Below, piece by piece: positions 16,819 to 25,168 of a stretch of 64,000 nucleotides of DNA. Origin of the DNA: RHLJ01 sp965212165 (GTDB lineage: Bacteria; Bacteroidota; Rhodothermia; Balneolales; Balneolaceae); assembly GCA_965212165.1 (NCBI GenBank), contig OZ243096.1:3162001-3226000 (forward strand), read 5' to 3'. Under the pieces are notes generated by a model, which was not told where the DNA came from, made no database searches, and saw only the letters and a program-made list of their open reading frames with translations. Position 1 is the stretch's first letter, and each line of letters begins with the position of its first letter. A program made the translations under genes and the position numbers.

Positions 16819-17307
16819 ATGAGTTCTTCAGCAATCATCGGCGTAGTAATGGGTAGTGATAGCGACTGGCCAACAATGAAACAAGCAACTGACATACTTG
16901 AACAATTTGGTGTACCTTTTGAAAAAAGAGTTGTTTCAGCTCATAGGACTCCTGATGATATGGCGAATTACGGGAAAGAAGCCCGTGATAGAGGAATTAA
17001 AATAATTATTGCTGGAGCCGGTGGTGCTGCTCACTTACCAGGGATGTTAGCAAGCCATACAACACTGCCAGTAATTGGTGTTCCAATTCACACTTCTGCG
17101 CTAGGAGGTGTTGATAGTTTGTACTCTATAGTTCAAATGCCAAATGGCATTCCTGTTGCTACTGTTGCCATTGGTAAAGCACAAAACGCTGGATTACTCG
17201 CTCTTCGCATGCTTGGAATGGAAGACAAGGGAATAGCGATACAGCTAAAAGAATACCATGAAGGGATGGCACATGAGTCAAGAATGAAAACAGACAATCT
17301 TATTTAG
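16819..17307 (+). CDS. purE: N5-carboxyaminoimidazole ribonucleotide mutase
   Basis: Class I PurE, moving the carboxyl group of N5-CAIR to C4 to give CAIR. The 162-residue protein has GVVMGSDSDWPTMKQA, the active-site loop VSAHRTPDDM with the conserved His, and GAGGAAHLPGM, which forms the phosphate and base pocket. Pairing with purK confirms the class I (mutase) type rather than the metazoan carboxylase. The ATG at 16819 gives the standard N-terminus. Confidence 0.97.
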   Translation: MSSSAIIGVVMGSDSDWPTMKQATDILEQFGVPFEKRVVSAHRTPDDMANYGKEARDRGIKIIIAGAGGAAHLPGMLASHTTLPVIGVPIHTSALGGVDSLYSIVQMPNGIPVATVAIGKAQNAGLLALRMLGMEDKGIAIQLKEYHEGMAHESRMKTDNLI

Positions 17308-17401
17308 TAGAAAAGAATCTGATTCTCCAATTCTAAATAGATCATAATAGTAAAATCGACTTGGGTGCTTTACCTTTTAAAAAAATAATTCACTCCAATC
17401 G

Positions 17402-17899
17402 ATGAAATATATCTTTCTTTTCCTTCTATTTTTAACGAGTTCAAACTTACAGGCTCAGAATACACTTACCGATTCAACTTCTAATCCTCTCAAAAATTTC
17501 GAGTTCTTAGTGGGTGGAATTTGGGAAGGAAGTAATACTCAGCAGACTTTTGAATGGGGTGTTGGGGAAAAATCTATTGTCTCAAAACTATATTTCACAA
17601 ATAGCGATTCTTTAAAATTAGTAGGTGAAATTACTTGGTTTTGGCATCCTGGTTTAAAATCTATAAAAGGATTTGGCACTTCGATTGACATGGATATGGA
17701 TTTCTTTGATTACACAACATCCTTTGAAGCACCTACTAAAATGATAAATACATTTATGGCATACGGTGGCCATATCGATGGGTATCAACAACTTGAAACT
17801 CTCGAGTTTATAGATACTAATAAATATCTTTGGACCTATTACGAAAAAAAGGGGTTAGAATTCACTCCATCATACAGCATCACCTTTCAAAGAAACTAA
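17402..17899 (+). CDS. hypothetical secreted protein, possibly DUF1579/lipocalin-like
   Basis: 165 residues with a signal peptide (KYIFLFLLFLTSSNLQAQ). After it, NPLKNFEFLVGGIWEGSN begins a pattern of alternating beta strands with many aromatic residues: EWGVGEKSIVSKLYF, ITWFWHPGLKSIKGFG, and a final YSITFQRN. A start of 'LxxFxFLxGxWxG' is common in DUF1579-type and other lipocalin-like small beta barrels, but I do not recognise it firmly. It probably acts in the periplasm or is exported. The gene stands alone between purE and the RRM protein gene. Confidence 0.5.
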   Translation: MKYIFLFLLFLTSSNLQAQNTLTDSTSNPLKNFEFLVGGIWEGSNTQQTFEWGVGEKSIVSKLYFTNSDSLKLVGEITWFWHPGLKSIKGFGTSIDMDMDFFDYTTSFEAPTKMINTFMAYGGHIDGYQQLETLEFIDTNKYLWTYYEKKGLEFTPSYSITFQRN

Positions 17900-17977
17900 T
17901 AACTAGACTTTAGTCTAATCTATTATTTTCTTTTAGGTAAGATAGTTTCGATACCAAAAGTGTTTTTAAATAAATAA

Positions 17978-18008
17978 TTGGCTATACCATTTAATTAACG
18001 TACTTTTG
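17978..18008 (+). promoter_or_regulatory. predicted promoter of the RRM protein gene
   Basis: TTG at 17978-17980 and TACTTTTG at 18001-18008 are separated by 20 bases, matching the Bacteroidota promoter layout (TTG at -33, TAnnTTTG at -7). Transcription would start near 18014, giving a leader of about 90 bases before ATG 18106. A long leader is in keeping with cold-responsive RNA-binding proteins; that link is inference. Confidence 0.45.
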
Positions 18009-18105
18009 CATTGGATTGGTAACGATAATCAGACTAAAGAGTCAATTTGAACTATAGCTCTGGGTTCTTAATCTCTCCATTTTTTTTTAACCAGATTTAG
18101 TAGAC

Positions 18106-18408
18106 ATGAATATTTATGTAGGAAACCTTAGCTATGGGGTAACCGACGACAATTTACGAGAAGTTTTTGAGGCTTATGGAGAAGTAAGCTCTGCAAAAGT
18201 AATTACAGACAAATACTCTGGCCGATCAAAAGGTTTTGGTTTTGTTGAAATGGACAATGATGCCGAAGGCAACGCTGCAATTGAGCAGCTTGACGGTGCA
18301 GAAATTGATGGCCGTTCAGTTAAAGTGAACGAAGCTCGACCAAGAGAAGAGCGTCCGCCAAGAAGAGACAATTTCCGTGGCGGTGGTGGTGGTGGAAATC
18401 GCTACTAA
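18106..18408 (+). CDS. RRM-domain RNA-binding protein with glycine-rich tail
   Basis: A single RNA recognition motif (residues 1-80) with RNP2 IYVGNL at the very start and RNP1 RSKGFGFVEM near residue 42. The aromatic residues needed for RNA stacking are present. The tail is arginine/glycine-rich (RREERPPRRDN-type then FRGGGGGGNRY), as in cyanobacterial and Bacteroidota Rbp proteins, which are often cold-induced RNA chaperones. Length is 100 residues. It has its own predicted promoter with a long leader and an intrinsic terminator, so it is monocistronic. Confidence 0.93.
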   Translation: MNIYVGNLSYGVTDDNLREVFEAYGEVSSAKVITDKYSGRSKGFGFVEMDNDAEGNAAIEQLDGAEIDGRSVKVNEARPREERPPRRDNFRGGGGGGNRY

Positions 18409-18426
18409 TCCCAAAAGGATTTAATT

Positions 18427-18462
18427 AAAAAAGCCTTTCAGTTACTGGAAGGCTTTTTTTTA
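18427..18462 (+). terminator. intrinsic terminator of the RRM protein gene
   Basis: AAAGCCTT (18430-18437) pairs with AAGGCTTT (18449-18456), followed by eight or more T. It lies about 20 bases past the stop. Confidence 0.85.
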
Positions 18463-18580
18463 TTTATAGAATCGATTAAAAGATGCTTTTCCAAAGTAAC
18501 TTTTCAATCTTATCTTAGTAGAAGTACTAGTTAAATCAAGGGTTTTAACCCTCTAATAAATTTAAAAAAAGGAGCTAACT

Positions 18581-18901
18581 ATGGTAATGACCACTACTAA
18601 TAATCTTGAAGGCAAAGAGGTTAAAAAATACTTAGGAGTAGTTACAGGAGAAGCAATTTTAGGGGCAAATATTTTTAAAGATATTTTCGCTGGTATCCGT
18701 GACATCGTCGGTGGTAGATCTGCGTCTTACGAAAGAGAGCTACAAGAAGCTCGACGTATTGCATTTACTGAACTTGAAGAAAAAGCGACTAGAGTTGGTG
18801 CTAATGCAATAATGGGCATCGATATTGATTATGAAACTATTGGTGCTAATGGTAGCATGCTAATGGTTTCAGTTACAGGAACTGCAGTATTTGCTGAATA
18901 A
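18581..18901 (+). CDS. YbjQ/UPF0145 family protein
   Basis: 106 residues covering the whole YbjQ_1 domain: a start TNNLEGKEVKKYLGVVTGEA, the central DIVGGRSASYERELQEAR, then EEKATRVGANAIMGIDIDYE and a final VSVTGTAV. The family forms pentameric rings and has been called heavy-metal-binding on thin evidence; the role is unknown. An unusually good AGGAG lies 7 bases before ATG 18581. The gene is alone, facing a minus-strand gene whose terminator hairpin begins at its stop codon. Confidence 0.92.
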   Translation: MVMTTTNNLEGKEVKKYLGVVTGEAILGANIFKDIFAGIRDIVGGRSASYERELQEARRIAFTELEEKATRVGANAIMGIDIDYETIGANGSMLMVSVTGTAVFAE

Positions 18902-18933
18902 AAAAACCCAGCATATCATCGATATGCTGGGTT
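18901..18933 (-). terminator. intrinsic terminator of the following minus-strand gene
   Basis: AACCCAGCATATC-ATC-GATATGCTGGGTT is a perfect 13-bp stem with a 3-base loop. The T-run (18901-18906 read on the minus strand) lies on the side that ends minus-strand transcription; on the plus strand there is no T-run. The hairpin could still slow plus-strand reading from ybjQ. Confidence 0.8.
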
Positions 18934-18937
18934 ACTC

Positions 18938-19501
18938 CTACCCTCTTCTTTCTCTATTGTATCTTCTAGTTGTTTCAAGTTTGTCTCTCATCAAATCCCT
19001 GTATTGATACATTAATGTCCGATGATATTTTTTGTTTATAAGTACACTTCTTCTAGTGCCTTTTAATCTGGTAATCTCAAATTCAGTTTTAATTCTGTTT
19101 TGCTCGTCAATTTGTTCATATAAGAACCCTAGATCTTGGTTGTATCCAAAATTCCGAGAGTAAACTCCACCTCTTCTCCCGCGATATTGTTCTTGATTAT
19201 CCCTTTTGGAATAAGTAGTTCTCCAAGATCTTTTTTCAATTTCTTTTTCAGTTTGCCAAATATCATATTCCATGGCTCTGATTATAGCTTTTTTGGTTTT
19301 GCGAGCTAGAAATACATCACCAACCATTAATGAATACGAAAATTGATCTAGATTATCTTCAAATTTTTGAAGGGCTTTTAGCTGTGAATAATTCTGATTC
19401 TCTACATACCCATAATTCGAATATTGAACTGAGATATTCTGGGCTTTAGAACTTGATTGTATAATTAAGAAAGTAAAAAGTGTAAGTATTAGCCTTTTCA
19501 T
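18938..19501 (-). CDS. hypothetical secreted basic protein
   Basis: ATG 19501 is chosen: AGGAGGAGCT stands directly upstream and the ATG opens a signal peptide (KRLILTLFTFLIIQSSSKAQ). The upstream in-frame extension would place 29 charged residues before it. The mature ~167 residues are helical-looking and rich in Arg, Tyr, Gln and Glu, with no cysteine and no motif I recognise. MEYDIWQTEKEIEKRSWRTT and the RRYNRERRG end suggest nucleic-acid or polymer contact, but that is a guess. The gene is monocistronic with a strong terminator. Confidence 0.6.
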   Translation of the reverse strand: MKRLILTLFTFLIIQSSSKAQNISVQYSNYGYVENQNYSQLKALQKFEDNLDQFSYSLMVGDVFLARKTKKAIIRAMEYDIWQTEKEIEKRSWRTTYSKRDNQEQYRGRRGGVYSRNFGYNQDLGFLYEQIDEQNRIKTEFEITRLKGTRRSVLINKKYHRTLMYQYRDLMRDKLETTRRYNRERRG

Positions 19502-19683
19502 AGCTCCTCCTATTTGTTTGAACTTGCTATCTAAATAACGAATCAAATTCATTAAGCTTTCTAACATCTTGATGTGAGTATGATCCACTACTTATAAACC
19601 GAATTGGGGATAGTAGGATCACTTCGACTAGGCTGTCAAATTTTAACGCTAAAGTCTTGTAAAGCAGGTAATACAGCTTTTAT

Positions 19684-20895
19684 CTATTCGTGTCTTATCG
19701 CGTCTATTGGATCCAACTGAGAGGCTCTCCATGCTGGATAGGTTCCAAATAATAGCCCTATAAATAATGCAACGGATAATATTATTAATATGGACCCCAA
19801 ATTAACCACCACAGAGAATGGAATACTTACGAATGAATTTACTATTGGAATAAATGCGAATAGTCCTGCCATTCCTAAAAGCCAGCCAAAGAAACAACCC
19901 ACTATTGAAATGGTGATAGATTCGGCCATAAACTGTAAGATTATATCTTTCTTTTTTGCTCCAGTAGCTTTTCGAACACCAATCTCCTTAGTACGCTCTG
20001 TAACAGAAATCAGTAATACATTCATCACTCCGATACCACCTACAAGCACTGATATTCCAGTTATAGCACCCATTATTAGCTTGAATAACAAAATCCCTTC
20101 ACTTAATTGCTCAATCCTAAAATCATCCGACATCAATGTGAATGCTTCATTACCTAATTCAAAATTATCATCAAGCCACACTTTTACCTCTTCTTTTATA
20201 TGAGGAATATCTTCAACATTGTTTACAAACATTGTTACTGTAGGGTAAAATGTATTTTCTCTATCCAATACCGTAATTGGAATTACAGCTCTTGGTCCTT
20301 CTAGTGAACTACTAATTACACCAATTACCTCAAACTCATCATCATTTATGGTTATACTATCTCCAACTAAGTTATCTATTTCGTTTACCCACAGTTCCGC
20401 CATTTGCTTTGAAACAACCACTACATTTAACTTAGAGTCAACCTCATCTTGATTATAAAAACGACCAGCTAATAATTTCATTTCTGGAATTATATTATGC
20501 CCATTTTCCATACTACCATACAGATAGATTCCAATTAATGAGTCTGCATATTGAGCCTTAGCCGTACTATTTTGCACATATTCGAGAATTCCCTTTTCCT
20601 CATATTTAGCCTCTAATACTTTGGCTTGTTCATAGGTTACTTTTGGTCTTTGGTCATATGGAACTCTAACACCATTCACAGTTGATGAGTTATTTGAGTA
20701 AAATGAAAAACTTTGAACAGAGGTGGTCTTAGAAATCTGACTCCTTCCTGCTTGTTCTAAACCATCTCCTAATGCTAATATTCCAACAAGTGCAGCGACA
20801 CCAATTATAATCCCTAATGTTGATAAGAAAGTATGCAGGGGATTAGCTCTAATATTTTGAAGAGCAATTAAAATAGACTGAATGAAATAATGCAT
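19684..20895 (-). CDS. MacB-type ABC transporter permease
   Basis: 403 residues. The first helix (LHTFLSTLGIIIGVAALVGILALGDG) is followed by a ~220-residue periplasmic MacB_PCD domain and a C-terminal FtsX block of three helices. The FtsX block includes GGIGVMNVLLISVTERTKEIGVRKATGAKKKDI, which contains the cytoplasmic coupling helix. The layout is that of the MacB/LolC mechanotransmission superfamily. These permeases need an ATPase (MacB-NBD or LolD type) and often a periplasmic adaptor; neither is in this window, so the gene is an orphan. Substrate could be lipoprotein, peptide or drug; it cannot be decided. Confidence 0.88.
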   Translation of the reverse strand: MHYFIQSILIALQNIRANPLHTFLSTLGIIIGVAALVGILALGDGLEQAGRSQISKTTSVQSFSFYSNNSSTVNGVRVPYDQRPKVTYEQAKVLEAKYEEKGILEYVQNSTAKAQYADSLIGIYLYGSMENGHNIIPEMKLLAGRFYNQDEVDSKLNVVVVSKQMAELWVNEIDNLVGDSITINDDEFEVIGVISSSLEGPRAVIPITVLDRENTFYPTVTMFVNNVEDIPHIKEEVKVWLDDNFELGNEAFTLMSDDFRIEQLSEGILLFKLIMGAITGISVLVGGIGVMNVLLISVTERTKEIGVRKATGAKKKDIILQFMAESITISIVGCFFGWLLGMAGLFAFIPIVNSFVSIPFSVVVNLGSILIILSVALFIGLLFGTYPAWRASQLDPIDAIRHE

Positions 20896-20954
20896 AAAAC
20901 TACTGAATTAATTTTCAGAAGAGAGTTACGCTTAGTGATAACTCAAGTTACACC

Positions 20955-21395
20955 TTATTTTATTTCGATTTTATGAATGGTTGATTTCTCTTGAATTTCA
21001 AACTTTGCATCCTGCCATGAAGCTGGGCCAAATCGACCTCTTGCATTGTTTGAAAACCCATAATTCTCTTTGGGTATTCCTAATAAGTTAGTATCTAGTT
21101 TTCCATTCTTATTTTTATCATGATATACAGCAATTGCATATTCACCAAATGGTAAATCAGGCACTTCCCATTCAATAAGATTATTATCAACAGTTAAAAC
21201 AACTGCATAAATAGGCTCTTTTGTATAGCTAACTTCTGAATTAAATACAGCGATTCTTACCTCTCCCTTTGTTTCCTTTAGTCCTTCAACTTTTAAAGTA
21301 AATCTAGAAGATGCTTCAGTAATATAATCTGGGAGTTCTTGTGCTTGAATACTCCCGAGACAAAATAAGGCAATGAATAGTATTAGTCGTTTCAT
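20955..21395 (-). CDS. secreted DUF2141 domain protein
   Basis: 146 residues with signal peptide KRLILFIALFCLGSIQAQ. The DUF2141 pattern is clear: GEVRIAVFNSEVSYTKEP, a beta sandwich with LPFGEYAIAVYHDKNKNGKLDTN (a Ca-binding-like DxNxNGxLD loop), and the closing GIPKENYGFSNNARGRFGPASW. DUF2141 proteins are small periplasmic beta proteins, often beside transporters or TonB receptors. The function is unknown. It lies 59 bases upstream of the MacB-type permease gene on the same strand, so the two may be co-transcribed. Confidence 0.85.
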   Translation of the reverse strand: MKRLILFIALFCLGSIQAQELPDYITEASSRFTLKVEGLKETKGEVRIAVFNSEVSYTKEPIYAVVLTVDNNLIEWEVPDLPFGEYAIAVYHDKNKNGKLDTNLLGIPKENYGFSNNARGRFGPASWQDAKFEIQEKSTIHKIEIK

Positions 21396-21499
21396 GTATT
21401 AAATTACAATCTGTAAACTAAGCAGTTTAACAATCACACAAAAGTTAAGTTCCACAAAATAAAATCTTCTAACGTAAAGATAGTATAAATCATTCTCTC

Positions 21500-21838
21500 T
21501 CAAGCTAACTTAATACCATTATCAATAGAATTATCTGGGACAGCTAATACTACATTACCTTCATTATCATAAAATCCTGTAACTAAACACTCCGACATCC
21601 ATGGACCAATCTGCTTTTTAGGAAAGTTGACAACTCCAATAATCTGCTTTCCAATCAATTCTTCTTTTTTATAATGATGAGTTATCTGAGCTGAAGATTT
21701 TTTAATGCCAATATCTTCACCGAAATCAATTAATAACTTAAAAGCTGGTTTTAGTGCTTCAGGAAAATCTTCAACTTCCAAAATTGTCCCAATTCGTAGT
21801 TCTACCTGTTCAAATTCCTGCCAAGTGATTTCTTTCAT
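21500..21838 (-). CDS. csaA: CsaA-type tRNA-binding domain protein
   Basis: 112 residues from ATG 21838; the longer in-frame start at 21871 would lie within the glnA terminator hairpin and is rejected. The OB fold of the CsaA/Trbp111 group is seen in FEQVELRIGTILEVEDFP, FGEDIGIKKSSAQIT, LIGKQIIGVVNFPKKQIGPWMSECLVTG and the final DNEGNVVLAVPDNSIDNG. CsaA binds structured tRNA as a dimer and has been described as a secretion-linked chaperone in Bacillus. Placing it under that name is by similarity; the cellular role is uncertain. Confidence 0.87.
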   Translation of the reverse strand: MKEITWQEFEQVELRIGTILEVEDFPEALKPAFKLLIDFGEDIGIKKSSAQITHHYKKEELIGKQIIGVVNFPKKQIGPWMSECLVTGFYDNEGNVVLAVPDNSIDNGIKLA

Positions 21839-21857
21839 ATTTTTTTTGCTACACAAT

Positions 21858-21890
21858 AAAAAACCCCGCAATCATTCGAAAGCGGGGTTT
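21858..21890 (-). terminator. intrinsic terminator of glnA
   Basis: AAACCCCGC (21861-21869) pairs with GCGGGGTTT (21882-21890); read on the minus strand, a T-rich run (TTTTTTATTG) follows. It lies 25 bases after the glnA stop and separates glnA from csaA. Confidence 0.85.
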
Positions 21891-21915
21891 AGTACTTCGA
21901 TGAATAGTGAAGTTC

Positions 21916-22929
21916 TTATCCAGTAACTGTTTTCACTGTTTTAATAATTCTTGCAGCAACTTTATATGGATCAGCATTAGAAGCAGGACGTCTGTCTTCT
22001 AAATAACCACTCCAACCATGAGTTACAGTATATACTGGAATTCTAATTGAAGCACCACGATCAGAAACTCCATATGAGAAATCTGATATTGAGGCTGTTT
22101 CATGTTTACCTGTTAAACGTTGCTCATTATAAGCTCCATATACTGCAATATGCTCATCTACTACACCTCTGAAAGCTTCACAAACTTTCTCAATTTTTTC
22201 TTTTGAACCAGCAGTTCGAATATATTCATTTGAGAAATTAGCATGCATACCAGAACCATTCCAATCTGTATCGCCAAGTGGCTTTGGGTGATACTCAACA
22301 TAAACACCGTATTTTTCTGATAGCCTTTCCATTAAATAACGAGCAACCCAAATCTGATCTCCAGCTGATTGAGCGCCTTTTGCAAAAATTTGCCATTCCC
22401 ACTGACCAGCAGCTACTTCACCGTTAGTTCCTTCGACATTTAGTCCTGCTTCAAGACATAGATCTAAATGCTCATCTTTGAATTCTCTACCGAAAACATT
22501 TTGTCCACCTACACCACAATAATATGGTCCTTGTGGAGGTGGAAAACCACCTGCTGGGAAACCAATAGGCAATTTAGTCTCTGGATCCATCAAGAAATAC
22601 TCTTGCTCAAAACCGAACCAAAAGTCATCATCCAAATCATCAATAGTTGCTCTACCATTACTCACATGTGGAGTACCATCGGCATTTAGAACTTCTGTCA
22701 TTACCAAAAATCCATTTGTAATTGCTGGATCTGGATAAATTGCTATTGGTTTAAGTAAACAATCAGAACTACCACCTTCAGCCTGTTCAGTTGAACTACC
22801 ATCAAATGACCATTCTGGACAGTCTTCTAAATTTCCTGAAAAGTCAGCTACAATTTTTGTTTTACTTCTAAGGCTTTGAGTAGGTTTGTATCCATCAAGC
22901 CAAATGTATTCGAGTTTAGACAACGACAT
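21916..22929 (-). CDS. glnA: glutamine synthetase, GSII (eukaryotic-like) type
   Basis: Makes glutamine from glutamate, ammonia and ATP, the main ammonia-assimilation step. The short 337-residue form with KLEYIWLDGYKPTQSLRSKT at the start and the CPEWSFDGSSTEQAEGGSSD beta-grasp segment is GSII. Further marks are GFEQEYFLMDP, GQWEWQIF, DWNGSGMHANFS and SIRIPV. It lacks the C-terminal adenylylation segment of GSI, so control by GlnE is not expected. The upstream 283-base intergenic region holds AAGCGCTT and an AAGTGTAA/TTACACTT inverted repeat. amtB further on has the same palindrome. It stands alone with its own terminator. Confidence 0.96.
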   Translation of the reverse strand: MSLSKLEYIWLDGYKPTQSLRSKTKIVADFSGNLEDCPEWSFDGSSTEQAEGGSSDCLLKPIAIYPDPAITNGFLVMTEVLNADGTPHVSNGRATIDDLDDDFWFGFEQEYFLMDPETKLPIGFPAGGFPPPQGPYYCGVGGQNVFGREFKDEHLDLCLEAGLNVEGTNGEVAAGQWEWQIFAKGAQSAGDQIWVARYLMERLSEKYGVYVEYHPKPLGDTDWNGSGMHANFSNEYIRTAGSKEKIEKVCEAFRGVVDEHIAVYGAYNEQRLTGKHETASISDFSYGVSDRGASIRIPVYTVTHGWSGYLEDRRPASNADPYKVAARIIKTVKTVTG

Positions 22930-23009
22930 GTTTGTATTTTTGGTTTGTTAGGTTAATACGAAAATCGAGTGCTAATATAATGTACTTTCACATAAACACT
23001 CAATTAAAT

Positions 23010-23063
23010 AAGTGTAAAAATTATCCACATTTAAATTATGTAGGTAAAAAAGCGCTTACACTT
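23010..23063. promoter_or_regulatory. candidate regulatory region between glnA and menA
   Basis: AAGTGTAA (23010-23017) and TTACACTT (23056-23063) are an exact inverted pair 38 bases apart. The second arm overlaps the 8-bp palindrome AAGCGCTT at 23050-23057. The palindrome lies 121 bases before the glnA start. Two more AAGCGCTT copies lie upstream of amtB. A LacI/GntR-type or other dimeric regulator is possible; none is identified. Confidence 0.4.
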
Positions 23064-23212
23064 TATAATTTTATTTTTAAGCTCATATAAATGCCAGCCA
23101 ACTTAATAAAATTAAGCTCTTTTTTACTTCAGCTTGGTATTTTTAGGGGAACTCAAATACATTATCTTTGTTCTGTATTTATCCACAATGAAATACGAAA
23201 AAATCATTCATT

Positions 23213-24100
23213 TTGAGTCCAAAAAATTTTAAAATATGGGTAGAAGCTGCCCGACCTAAAACTCTAGCTGCTGCATTTACACCCGTTTTAGTTGGAGCAG
23301 GTATTTCATGGTATGATCAAGCACTTTCTGTTACTAGTACAAGTGTTGCTTTACTTTGTGCTTTCCTAATTCAGATTGGAACAAACTTTGCTAACGATTA
23401 TTTCGACTTTGTAAAAGGAGCTGATACTGAAGAAAGAATAGGATTTACTAGAGCAACTGCTGCGGGTTTGATTTCACCAAAAGCAATGCTCAATGCTACC
23501 GTTATAAGTATGTCTCTTGCATTTCTCTTTGGTTTATATCTTGTTTGGATAGGTGGATGGGTTATTTTAGCTATTGGCCTGTTATCTCTTTTGTTTGGAG
23601 TTCTTTATACAGGTGGGCCATATCCATTAGGTTATAATGGTTTAGGTGATATTTTTGTGTTTATCTTCTTTGGTATTGTAGCAGTAATGGGAACTTATTA
23701 TGTAAATGCACTAGAATGGTCTGAAGCCTCATTTTGGGCATCACTTTCTGTAGGTGCTCTTTGTACTAATATTCTTGTTATAAATAATTTGAGAGATGTT
23801 GAACAAGATGCAAAAGTTGGAAAACGAACTCTTGGAGTTATGTTTGGTGATACAGCATTAAAATGGGAGTATACATTTATGATACTTCTAGCATATACTA
23901 TCCCACCTCATTTCTATGTTCAACTAAATTATAGCATATGGGTATTCCTCCCATTTCTTGTTCTTCCAATTGCAATTATGCATGCTTATAAAGTTTGGAC
24001 AGAAACTGATAAAAGGAACCTGAATAGTTTATTAGAAAATACAGCTCGTTTCATGGCACTATTTGGACTTCTATTTACGCTTGGGATAGTACTAGGCTAA
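23213..24100 (+). CDS. menA: 1,4-dihydroxy-2-naphthoate polyprenyltransferase
   Basis: Joins DHNA to a polyprenyl diphosphate to give demethylmenaquinone, in the membrane. The 295-residue UbiA-fold protein has about eight helices and both Asp-rich motifs: NFANDYFDFVKGADTEERIG near residue 60 and NNLRDVEQDAKVGKRTLG near 195. The start is TTG 23213, giving SPKNFKIWVEAARPKTL, which matches the family N-terminus; the nearby ATG at 23188 is out of frame. Its TAA overlaps the menC ATG by one base (TAATG). It is the first gene of a menA-menC-menE operon; menF, menD, menH and menB are not in the window. Confidence 0.94.
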   Translation: MSPKNFKIWVEAARPKTLAAAFTPVLVGAGISWYDQALSVTSTSVALLCAFLIQIGTNFANDYFDFVKGADTEERIGFTRATAAGLISPKAMLNATVISMSLAFLFGLYLVWIGGWVILAIGLLSLLFGVLYTGGPYPLGYNGLGDIFVFIFFGIVAVMGTYYVNALEWSEASFWASLSVGALCTNILVINNLRDVEQDAKVGKRTLGVMFGDTALKWEYTFMILLAYTIPPHFYVQLNYSIWVFLPFLVLPIAIMHAYKVWTETDKRNLNSLLENTARFMALFGLLFTLGIVLG

Positions 24101-25167
24101 TGCTTCGTTACTTTAAATATAGAACTCCATTTAAAACGCCATTTCGTACTTCACTTGGAGAGTTTTCGCATCGTGAAGGTATTATTCTCACATACGAGGA
24201 ACATGGAATAAATGCATTTGGTGAAGTTTCTCCACTACCAGGTTTCTCGAATGAGAATTTAAATCAGGTTGAATCTGTTCTCATTCAAAACAGAAAGTTC
24301 TTAACCCAAGCTTTTATAGGAAATGATGAAAGCCAAGTAATTCAAGTACTTGATCAAATTCACAACTTTCCATCACTTAGCTTTGGCTTAGATTCACTTA
24401 GCTTAGACCTTCGAGCAAAAAGAGATAAAAAATCATTGAGTTCTTTACTTTTCAATAAAGAAGAACAAACAATTGCCTGCAATACTACCATTGGAATTCA
24501 ATCTAAAGAACATGCCATTAAGAATATTCAAACAAAAATAATAGAAGGTTTTGATACAGTTAAGATTAAAGTTGGTAGAGATTTTAAAACTGAACGCGAA
24601 ATTCTTCAAGTAATTAGAAATGAATTCCCAAAAATAAAAATCCGAATTGATGCTAATCAAGCATGGAATGTTAATGAAGCAATTCAAAACCTGAATTCTA
24701 TTTCAAAACTAGATATTGAATATTGTGAACAACCAGTTCTTGCAAAGGATATAATGGGCTTAAAAAAAGTTACTATTCATACAGATATAAAAATTGCAGC
24801 CGATGAATCTCTTGGGAACAAAATTAGAGCTAAGCAAGTAATAGAACAGAATTGTTGTGATTTAGTAATTATTAAGCCTGCTCTTATTGGGCTTTTTGAT
24901 AGTATAAACGTAACAAAAGAGCTTGCTGAAACTCATGATATGGAAGTTGTGTTTACAACTTTATTAGATGGAGCAATCGGAAGGAATATTACAGCAATAT
25001 ATGCGTCTGGTTTGGGTTCAAGAAAATATGCACATGGTTTGGCTACAGGTTCTTTATTGGGCGAACAGACCAAAACAGAAAATATAGATCAGGGTGCTTA
25101 TCATTTCTCAAATTCGGAAGGCATCGGAATATCAATTGATCAAACTTTATTAGAAGAAATCATCTGA
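24100..25167 (+). CDS. menC: o-succinylbenzoate synthase
   Basis: Dehydrates SHCHC to o-succinylbenzoate in menaquinone synthesis. The 355-residue enolase-superfamily enzyme shows GEVSPLPGFSNE in the capping domain, the KxK motif in TVKIKVGRD, and the metal ligands in RIDANQAWN, EYCEQPV and AADESL. The partner lysine is in LVIIKPALIG. All catalytic positions look intact. It overlaps menA by one base and is followed at 1 base by menE, so the three are strongly coupled. MenC and dipeptide epimerases are alike in sequence, and the operon settles the call. Confidence 0.94.
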   Translation: MLRYFKYRTPFKTPFRTSLGEFSHREGIILTYEEHGINAFGEVSPLPGFSNENLNQVESVLIQNRKFLTQAFIGNDESQVIQVLDQIHNFPSLSFGLDSLSLDLRAKRDKKSLSSLLFNKEEQTIACNTTIGIQSKEHAIKNIQTKIIEGFDTVKIKVGRDFKTEREILQVIRNEFPKIKIRIDANQAWNVNEAIQNLNSISKLDIEYCEQPVLAKDIMGLKKVTIHTDIKIAADESLGNKIRAKQVIEQNCCDLVIIKPALIGLFDSINVTKELAETHDMEVVFTTLLDGAIGRNITAIYASGLGSRKYAHGLATGSLLGEQTKTENIDQGAYHFSNSEGIGISIDQTLLEEII

Positions 25168-25168
25168 A

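Noticed and set aside
17314..17326. Short palindrome AGAATC-T-GATTCT after purE
   Set aside because: Six-base arms in AT-rich DNA without a U-run; too weak to call a terminator or operator.
22930..23212. Search for a sigma-54 (-24/-12) promoter before glnA, prompted by rpoN in the window
   Set aside because: No TGGCAC-N5-TTGC-like pair was found on the glnA strand; the same holds for the amtB region.
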